DNA of 14,036 nt from positions 1-14,036 of the forward strand of contig JAKUTI010000046.1 of the NCBI GenBank assembly GCA_022448765.1. Direction: 5' to 3'. The number at the start of each line of letters is the position of its first letter. Within the stretch, counting starts at the first letter, position 1. Below, in pieces: positions 1-5,166 of the stretch. A program made the translations under genes and the position numbers. The notes beneath the pieces were generated by a model. That model was given only the letters and a program-made list of their open reading frames with translations, was not told the origin of the DNA and made no database searches. This DNA comes from Pseudomonadales bacterium. Its GTDB lineage: Bacteria > Pseudomonadota > Gammaproteobacteria > Pseudomonadales > Azotimanducaceae.

Positions 1-738
1 CCGGTGGTCATTGTCCCCCTCGACCATACCGATGCCGCCGTCGAAGAACTTGATAAGTGTATCGTCGAGGGACGTGTGGGGGCGGTATGGGTCCCTCACC
101 GGCCATGCGGTGGCCGCTCGCCCGGTCATCCTGAGATAAACGCTTTCTGGGAACGCCTGTCCGACGCCGGCATTCCTTTTGTGATTCACATTGGCGGGGT
201 TTCGTATCAGTTGGATCCCGCTTGGCTCAATAACGGGGGTGACAAACCCGCGGACTGGCTAGGTGGCGGCGAAAATGTTCGTGCCAAAGATATGACAGCG
301 ATTCACCACGCGGCCGAGCTTTTTATCAGTGCCTTGGTGCTTGACGGCGTCTTTGAACGTTTTCCTAAGCTCCAAGGGGCGAGCGTGGAACTCGGTGCAG
401 GGTGGGTTCCTTCCATGTTGCAGCGTTTGGACTGGACCGTGGAGATATGGAAGAAAACGGACCAATCGCTGCGACGTTTGACGCGCAAGCCTTCTGAACA
501 ACTGGCCCAACAGTTTGGTTTTACCCCTTACGTCTACGAAGACGTTGGAGAGCTCATTGACCGATCTCAACCTGAACTTTATCTCTTCTCGAGCGACTAT
601 CCCCACACAGAGGGAGGTCGTGACCCGATTGGCCGATTTCGACGGGCCCTGGAGGGATACGACGAATACGTTCAAGAACGCTTTTATGCGGGAAACTTCA
701 AGCGGATTTTCACGGAACTCAATCAGTCGTTCGCGTAG
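1..738 (+). CDS. Amidohydrolase (Amidohydro_2 / ACMSD-like), 5' partial
   Basis: This is the C-terminal part of a TIM-barrel metal-dependent hydrolase or decarboxylase. The frame is open from the first base and the true start lies upstream; the ATG at 4 is only an internal codon. Visible family marks are PFVIHIGG, with its His codon at 187-189 (a barrel metal or substrate ligand), and the C-terminal LFSSDYPHTEGG, whose Asp codon at 595-597 is the conserved catalytic/metal Asp of Amidohydro_2. About 245 residues are seen, and full family members are usually 330-400. It stops at TAG 736-738, only 5 bp from the end of the convergent methyltransferase. Members act on aromatic-ring-cleavage products and other carboxylated or cyclic substrates; the substrate here cannot be read from sequence. 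The family call is firm and the specific function is unknown. Confidence 0.85.
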   Translation, partial: PVVIVPLDHTDAAVEELDKCIVEGRVGAVWVPHRPCGGRSPGHPEINAFWERLSDAGIPFVIHIGGVSYQLDPAWLNNGGDKPADWLGGGENVRAKDMTAIHHAAELFISALVLDGVFERFPKLQGASVELGAGWVPSMLQRLDWTVEIWKKTDQSLRRLTRKPSEQLAQQFGFTPYVYEDVGELIDRSQPELYLFSSDYPHTEGGRDPIGRFRRALEGYDEYVQERFYAGNFKRIFTELNQSFA

Positions 739-743
739 ATTGA

Positions 744-1520
744 TTATAGACGACGCGCGCACCAGACCTCTTCGGTTGGCCATTGGGCAGCCCAAGACGC
801 GTCAGCCCAACCGTAACTTGATCCTGAAACTGCTGTGGGAGAGCCGAGTTCGAGGAGACGTTCCACGGTGAAGTGATTCGCTCGTAGCAGCGCAATCCAT
901 TCGCCGTGCGGGAGATGGAATTCTACTTCATTCGACGAGAACTCCCATTCGTTCTGATAAAGTCCTAGGTAAGGGCGCTGTAATTGTTGGGAGATGGGAG
1001 CATTCTCATCTTCTTCATCAGGGAGACAGCAAATCGCAAACGCGTGGTTTGTCATGAACACGAGATTCCCACCCGGACGGAGCACTCGAGCTGCTTCCGG
1101 GACCCATTGATAAGGGTCAGCCCAAAGCGACGCACCGTATTCGGATATCGCAAAGTCAAAACAGCCGTCAGCAAATGGCAAGGTCTCACCAAACCCCTCG
1201 ACGAAATTGATGCCCAACTGGTGCTGCGCTTCTAATCGTCTGGCGGTCGCGAGTTGGTTGGGGGTGGGGTCGATGCCCACCACGGATTTGGCGTCTCGGC
1301 GGGCCATCCACGAAGAAACGTAGCCGGCTCCGCATCCAATTTCGATGCAACGTTGCTCTGCCAGGCTGTCTGGTAATAGGCCAATCTCGCTCTCGGGTAT
1401 GCGCCAGATGCCCCAGTGCGGATGGCCGGATGTCCAGCCCTCTTCGGCCGGCTCCACGTATCGAGCCGCGAACTTCTGCCATGCCGCACGATTGGCTATT
1501 TGGTGTTCTTTTAGTCGCAT
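744..1520 (-). CDS. Class I SAM-dependent methyltransferase (Methyltransf_11 type)
   Basis: A soluble 258-residue protein with a complete Rossmann methyltransferase core. Motif I is CIEIGCGAGY (about residues 58-67), which binds SAM. The acidic residue of motif II is Asp84 in VVGIDPT, the motif IV region is DFAISEYGASLW (about 122-133), and the post-motif segment is VLRPGGNL. It should transfer a methyl group from SAM to a small molecule; no feature reveals the acceptor. The ATG at 1520 has no clear Shine-Dalgarno sequence (upstream reads CGCTAAACA), but the N-terminus MRLKEHQIANRAAW is typical of this family. It lies 107 bp downstream of the TauD-like gene on the same strand and may be co-transcribed with it. 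No signal peptide or membrane segment is seen. Confidence 0.88.
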   Translation of the reverse strand: MRLKEHQIANRAAWQKFAARYVEPAEEGWTSGHPHWGIWRIPESEIGLLPDSLAEQRCIEIGCGAGYVSSWMARRDAKSVVGIDPTPNQLATARRLEAQHQLGINFVEGFGETLPFADGCFDFAISEYGASLWADPYQWVPEAARVLRPGGNLVFMTNHAFAICCLPDEEDENAPISQQLQRPYLGLYQNEWEFSSNEVEFHLPHGEWIALLRANHFTVERLLELGSPTAVSGSSYGWADASWAAQWPTEEVWCARRL

Positions 1521-1627
1521 TGTTTAGCGTTACAGTTGATTCAACGAATTCGATCCAGCGCGCTGTGTAGGCCGATCACTTCTTGATGAGCCTTAACCGA
1601 AAGCGCTGCTCAAGTGGTGGAATAGTG

Positions 1628-2443
1628 TTAACAAAATGGTCGGTCACCTTTAACCGTGACACGAATACCGCTGCGAGTTTCTGGGAAATAGTCCCAGATC
1701 GCTAGGTGTTGGGTACATCGGTTATCCCACATCGCAATGGAGTTTTGTTGCCATTGAAATCGACACTGGAAGGCGGAATTTTGGATGTGCTCGAAAAGAA
1801 ACTGGAGCAACCGTTGGCTTTCAGCAGCGTTCAGTCCGTCAATACGCCGGGTAAATCCGGAATTTACGTAGAGCGTCTTTTTTCTGGTGACGGGATGGGT
1901 TCGGATCACCGGGTGGGTCGATTGCGGGGATGCGCGCTGAGGTGTGTGGTTGCCGTAAAGACCCGAGTAGTCCGCACGATGGATTGCCTTTAAGCCCTCG
2001 AGCCAGTTCTGCATTGGCGCGGACAATGCGTCGTAGGCCGCGTACATGCTGGCGAAAAGGGTATCTCCGCCTCGCGGGGGTACTTGGTGCAAATGCAAGA
2101 TACTGCCGAGAGGCGGTTCTTCGTCGGCCGACACGTCGGAGTGCCAACCCGCGCCGTTGTTTCGGTGCGAATGGCGGTCCGTATGAATATGCATCAGTTC
2201 TGGGTTGTCATGGACGTAAGGTGCGGCCGGATGAATGTGCAGAGGGCCGAACCGACGCCCAAACTCCAGGTGCTGCTCTGGCGTCAATTCTTGATCTCGA
2301 AAAAACACCACCAAATGCTCCATCCAAGCATGATGAATCTCGTCGAAGGCGCGGTCGTTGAGGGGTCTTGATAGGTCAACCCCGTGGATGGTGGCTCCTA
2401 TCGTTGGGGTTAATGGCTCAACCTCAATGTGTTGATATTCCAT
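1628..2443 (-). CDS. TauD/TfdA-family Fe(II)/2-oxoglutarate-dependent dioxygenase
   Basis: A cytosolic 271-residue oxygenase that should couple 2-oxoglutarate decarboxylation to hydroxylation of a small acid such as a sulfonate, phenoxyacid or carnitine-like compound. The iron triad is visible: His101 and Asp103 in GWHSDVSADEEP, and distal His246 in CTQHLAIWDY. Arg257 and Arg261 sit 11 and 15 residues after that His, the usual place for binding 2-oxoglutarate. The C-terminus VKGDRPF is typical of the family. The frame runs upstream to 2755, but the family N-terminus is MEYQHIEVEPLTPTIGA, so I place the start at ATG 2443. No strong Shine-Dalgarno sequence precedes it. The gene is divergent from the crotonase and upstream of the methyltransferase. 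The family is certain. Taurine as substrate is only one possibility, since no sulfonate transport genes are nearby. Confidence 0.9.
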   Translation of the reverse strand: MEYQHIEVEPLTPTIGATIHGVDLSRPLNDRAFDEIHHAWMEHLVVFFRDQELTPEQHLEFGRRFGPLHIHPAAPYVHDNPELMHIHTDRHSHRNNGAGWHSDVSADEEPPLGSILHLHQVPPRGGDTLFASMYAAYDALSAPMQNWLEGLKAIHRADYSGLYGNHTPQRASPQSTHPVIRTHPVTRKKTLYVNSGFTRRIDGLNAAESQRLLQFLFEHIQNSAFQCRFQWQQNSIAMWDNRCTQHLAIWDYFPETRSGIRVTVKGDRPFC

Positions 2444-2501
2444 GAGGGGAGTGTGCCAGAAGCGTGGTCTGAATGGACTCGTATCACGGGCAGGGTTTCT
2501 G

Positions 2502-2517
2502 CTGTACCTGGATACAG
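2502..2517. promoter_or_regulatory. Imperfect palindrome in divergent promoter gap
   Basis: The 106-bp gap between the divergent TauD-like gene and the crotonase contains CTGTACCTGGATACAG. It has 5-bp inverted arms, CTGTA and TACAG, and 12 of 16 positions match its own reverse complement. It begins about 48 bp upstream of the crotonase ATG and 58 bp from the dioxygenase ATG, a plausible operator position for a dimeric regulator acting on both genes. No convincing sigma70 -35/-10 pair was recognised. A palindrome of this size can arise by chance, so this is a weak call. Confidence 0.25.
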
Positions 2518-2549
2518 AGTACGATCCGACAAAAGAAAGGGAACTAGGT

Positions 2550-3383
2550 ATGTCCGATGAAAATCCAATTCTAGCTGAACGCCGGGGGAAACAAGATGGC
2601 ATTCTTTGGCTAACCTTGAACCGGCCAGAGAAACTCAATGCGCTGACGTTTCCGCTGTTGCGGGAGCTGCGCGAAATTGCGTTCGAGGCACGTTTCGATC
2701 GCACCATCCGTTGTGTGGTTCTCACGGGTGCAGGTCGGGGGTTTTGTGCAGGCATGGATTTTGGCGGTTCTGCAAACCCCGATCCCGATCCTGTTCCCGA
2801 AGGGATGGAGGAAGGTCAGATTGATGCCGAGGGCTACCGTCTGAATTTTCGCCACGAGACAGAAACATTTGTTGCGCTACGCCGATTGGAAGTTCCCATG
2901 ATCGCGATGGTGAATGGACCTTGCGTCGGTGGCGGATTCGATCTGGCGAGTCATTGCGATATGGCGGTAGTCTCGACCGCGGCGCGATTCCAAGTCGCCT
3001 ATGTCAAACGCGGCGTGTTTGCTGATCTAGGTGGATTTTGGTCACTGCCGCGAGCTATTGGATGGCGCAAAGCAATGGAGATGATGATGACGGGACGCTT
3101 CATGAGTGCGGAGGAGGCACACGACGCTGGATTTTCCAACTACCTGGTCGAACCCGAGGAGCTGGAAGAAAAAACCATGGAACTCGCCCTGGAAATTGAA
3201 GCGGGGCCACCGATCGCGCAGAAGGTCGGTAAACTACTCGCGATGCGCACCGCCCACATGGATTTCGATTCGGCCATGCAATGGTCGGAAACGGCCATTC
3301 CGTTGGTTGGTCTATCGGCGGACGCTCGCGAGGGCGCGACGGCGTTCCGGGAAAAAAGGGAGTCCAATTTCAAAGGCTTCTAA
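2550..3383 (+). CDS. Enoyl-CoA hydratase/isomerase (crotonase) family protein
   Basis: A cytosolic 277-residue crotonase-fold enzyme. The CoA and oxyanion-hole elements are clear: LTLNRPEKLNAL near residue 21, GAGRGFCAGMDF (60-71) and NGPCVGGGFDLASHCD (122-137). The residue at the hydratase Glu144 position is Asp131, the Glu164 position reads Tyr151, and Asp159 lies in FADLGG. By manual alignment, Asp131 and Asp159 match two of the three acidic residues of delta3,5-delta2,4-dienoyl-CoA isomerase (ECH1 type), while its Glu is replaced by Tyr151. An isomerase-like or other CoA activity is therefore more likely than classic hydration. The start is ATG 2550: the frame opens at 2442, but the family homology begins at MSDENPILAERRG and an AAAGGGA-like Shine-Dalgarno lies just upstream. 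It is followed after 36 bp by the peroxidase gene, probably in one transcript. Confidence 0.88.
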   Translation: MSDENPILAERRGKQDGILWLTLNRPEKLNALTFPLLRELREIAFEARFDRTIRCVVLTGAGRGFCAGMDFGGSANPDPDPVPEGMEEGQIDAEGYRLNFRHETETFVALRRLEVPMIAMVNGPCVGGGFDLASHCDMAVVSTAARFQVAYVKRGVFADLGGFWSLPRAIGWRKAMEMMMTGRFMSAEEAHDAGFSNYLVEPEELEEKTMELALEIEAGPPIAQKVGKLLAMRTAHMDFDSAMQWSETAIPLVGLSADAREGATAFREKRESNFKGF

Positions 3384-3419
3384 TCGCGTTATGATTTAGG
3401 GCGCAACAAAGGAGAAACC

Positions 3420-3899
3420 ATGGGGTTCCACGACATAACAATGCAATCCATCACCGGGGAACCGGTGAGCTTTGAACAACTCAAGGGTCAGGTCTGTCTG
3501 GCCGTAAACTTAGCGAGTCAATGAGGACTCACGCCACAGTACGCAGGTCTGCGTACATTGCATGAAGATAACGCGGCGAAAGGGTTCACCGTGCTCGGAT
3601 TCCCTTGCAACCAGTTTGGTGCGCAGGAACCAGGAACGGACGAAGAAATTCTAGAGTTTGCCCAATCTAAATTCGACGTGACCTTCCCGATGTTTTCCAA
3701 AATCGAAGTGAACGGAGATGGCGCGTGTGAGCTCTATCAACTTTTGACGTCGTCGATTTCGAATCACGAAGGTAAGCCTGACATCGCATGGAATTTCACC
3801 AAATTCCTGATTGATGGAGATGGCAATGTGGTGGAGCGCTTCGAACCGGCGATCGCGCCCGAAGAGATTGCGGAAAAACTTCAGGACTACTTGAGCTGA
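3420..3899 (+). CDS. Selenocysteine-containing glutathione peroxidase (TGA at 3522-3524 read as Sec)
   Basis: The ATG at 3420 has an AAGGAG Shine-Dalgarno 5 nt upstream. The frame continues to TGA 3897-3899 with one internal TGA at codon 35 (3522-3524). Read through, it gives a 159-residue glutathione peroxidase, the normal family length. The TGA falls exactly at the peroxidatic Cys/Sec in VNLASQ-U-GLTPQY. The rest of the catalytic tetrad is present: Gln69 in FPCNQFGAQEPG, and Trp124-Asn125 in IAWNFTKFLI. It should reduce hydrogen peroxide and organic or lipid hydroperoxides in the cytosol (no signal peptide). The resolving Cys of thioredoxin-dependent 2-Cys homologues is absent (EFAQSKFDVTFPMF has none), suggesting a glutathione-type cycle. 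A SECIS-like hairpin follows the TGA. Standard callers would report only a fragment starting near TTG 3558, or a pseudogene. The alternatives are a nonsense mutation or a sequencing error from TGC/TGT; the hairpin argues against both. Confidence 0.9.
3522..3556 (+). promoter_or_regulatory. Bacterial SECIS element (Sec TGA plus downstream hairpin)
   Basis: The recoded TGA (3522-3524) is followed after 14 nt by GTACGCAGGTCTGCGTAC (3539-3556). This gives a perfect 7-bp stem, GTACGCA against TGCGTAC, closed by the loop GGTC (3546-3549); the loop starts 21 nt after the TGA. Bacterial SECIS hairpins lie inside the coding sequence just 3' of the UGA and bind SelB through a small loop with leading G residues. 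The apical segment GCAGGUCUGC is, from memory, identical to that of E. coli fdhF. Two differences from fdhF are that the stem has no bulged U and the loop is about 3 nt farther from the UGA, still within the spacing seen in other bacterial selenoprotein genes. Confidence 0.87.
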
Positions 3900-3905
3900 T
3901 CCGCT

Positions 3906-3933
3906 GGGGGCATCATGACGATGCCCCCTTTTT
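3906..3933 (+). terminator. Strong Rho-independent terminator after the peroxidase gene
   Basis: A perfect 9-bp stem is formed by GGGGGCATC (3906-3914) and GATGCCCCC (3920-3928). It has a 5-nt loop ATGAC and is followed directly by TTTTT (3929-3933). It begins 6 nt after the peroxidase stop codon and should end the crotonase-peroxidase transcript. The next gene starts only 21 nt after the T tract, leaving no room for a full promoter between them. Confidence 0.93.
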
Positions 3934-3954
3934 AACGTCCGAGAGAGGGTGTCC

Positions 3955-5133
3955 ATGACAGCGTTGGATGGTTTGCGGATACTGGACATGACCCAGTACG
4001 AAGCAGGGACATCGTGTACTCAAGCATTGGCCTGGTTGGGTGCGGATGTGGTGAAGATCGAGCGTCCCGACGGTGGAGATCCCGGTCGCGGGCCTGACGG
4101 TGACCGCGAATATTTCTTTGTTTGGAACTCGAATAAACGAAGTGTTGCGATTGATCTGCGGAATGCGGAGGGTCGCGCGTTGTTCATGCGGATGGTGCCT
4201 AAATACGATGTCTTCGTAGAAAACTATGGCCCCGGCGTCATTGAACGACTCGGCATTGGTTACGAAGAGATGCGGGCTGTGAAGGCCGACATTATCTATG
4301 CACGCATCAAAGGCTTCGGGGTGGACGGCTCTTGGTCTGACTACAAGTGTTACGACATGGTGGCGCAGGCAGCGGCAGGCGCGTTTTCGATTACGGGCGA
4401 GATGGAGGGGCCGCCTATGCGCCCGGGCCCGACCATGGGAGATGCCGGTACCGGCGTGCAAATGGCGCTCGCCATCGCGGCCGCCTATGCGCAAAAACTT
4501 CGGACCGGCAAGGGACAACTGATCGAATTATCGATGCAGGAGGCCATGACGTACTACCTCCGCACGGCCACGTCCTCGGGGAATTATGGTGCACGGCCAG
4601 CGAATCGGTCGGGAAATGGACAGCTGCCAACCATGTCGCTATACGGTTGTGCTGGTGGTGGCGCGAATGATTACGTCTACGTGATGGCGGTGACCGAAAA
4701 GATGTGGCAGGCCCTCTGTCGCGTCATTGATCGAGAGGAACTCATACGAGATCCGCGATTTGTTCAACAAGCAGATCGGTACGAGAACCGGGACGCGCTG
4801 CGGGCAATCATTGAAGCGTGGACCCTCGCCCGTGATAAATATCAAGCCATGCGCGAGCTCGCCGAGGGCGGCGTTCCTGCGAGTGCCGTCCTCGACACGA
4901 GCGACTTATATAACAATGCTCACCTCGTCGAGAGAGGCTTTATTCACGAAGTTGAACATCCTCGACTCGGCGCGGTAAAGCTTCTCGGTTGGCCGGTGCG
5001 CATGTCGGAAAGCTCGGTCGAAATCGATGCGGCGCCGTCGCTTGGGCAGCATTCCAACGAAGTGTTAAATGATGATCTAGGGTTAACGCAAAAGGAATTG
5101 GATGACCTGAGCGAACAGGGCGTCATTAAGTAG
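3955..5133 (+). CDS. Class III CoA-transferase (CaiB/BaiF family)
   Basis: A 392-residue cytosolic CoA-transferase of the formyl-CoA:oxalate, carnitine-CoA and alpha-methylacyl-CoA racemase superfamily. The N-terminal segment LDGLRILDMTQYEAGTSCTQ and the stretch ADVVKIERPDGGDPGR, followed by NSNKRSVAIDL, are family hallmarks. The catalytic residue that forms acyl-aspartyl intermediates is Asp163 in PTMGDAGTG. ATG 3955 is chosen because GAGAGAGGG ends about 6 nt upstream; the in-frame GTG at 3949 would overlap that site. It moves CoA between two organic acids. With a 2-hydroxyacyl-CoA lyase and an acyl-CoA synthetase nearby, formyl-CoA or a 2-hydroxyacyl-CoA is a reasonable but unproven substrate. 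It converges on the synthetase, ending 33 bp away. A short inverted repeat (CGGAC 5135-5139, GTCCG 5153-5157) in that gap has no T tract. Confidence 0.9.
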   Translation: MTALDGLRILDMTQYEAGTSCTQALAWLGADVVKIERPDGGDPGRGPDGDREYFFVWNSNKRSVAIDLRNAEGRALFMRMVPKYDVFVENYGPGVIERLGIGYEEMRAVKADIIYARIKGFGVDGSWSDYKCYDMVAQAAAGAFSITGEMEGPPMRPGPTMGDAGTGVQMALAIAAAYAQKLRTGKGQLIELSMQEAMTYYLRTATSSGNYGARPANRSGNGQLPTMSLYGCAGGGANDYVYVMAVTEKMWQALCRVIDREELIRDPRFVQQADRYENRDALRAIIEAWTLARDKYQAMRELAEGGVPASAVLDTSDLYNNAHLVERGFIHEVEHPRLGAVKLLGWPVRMSESSVEIDAAPSLGQHSNEVLNDDLGLTQKELDDLSEQGVIK

Positions 5134-5166
5134 ACGGACTTGAATTCGGCGCGTCCGGGAGGGTTA

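Noticed and set aside
1521..1627. Terminator or regulatory RNA between the dioxygenase and methyltransferase genes
   Set aside because: Only weak, interrupted complementarity was found and no T tract in the transcribed direction.
2442..2549. N-terminal extension of the crotonase
   Set aside because: The extension is not crotonase-like and would overlap the divergent start of the dioxygenase; ATG 2550 has a nearby purine-rich ribosome site and the expected N-terminus.
2444..2755. N-terminal extension of the TauD-like protein
   Set aside because: These 104 codons resemble no dioxygenase N-terminus and run antisense into the well-supported crotonase gene; family homology starts at ATG 2443.
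3558..3899. A separate short thiol peroxidase gene starting at TTG 3558
   Set aside because: It is in frame with ATG 3420, which has a good Shine-Dalgarno, and the upstream 34 codons encode the missing conserved GPx N-terminus. The TGA sits at the Sec position with a SECIS-like hairpin, so this is the tail of one gene.
3420..3899. Peroxidase pseudogene caused by a nonsense mutation
   Set aside because: There is a single TGA (not TAA or TAG) at the exact catalytic residue, no other lesion, all other catalytic residues kept, and a fitting SECIS hairpin.
5134..5166. Bidirectional terminator between the CoA-transferase and the synthetase
   Set aside because: Only a 5-bp inverted repeat (CGGAC/GTCCG) with a 13-nt loop and no T tract on either strand.
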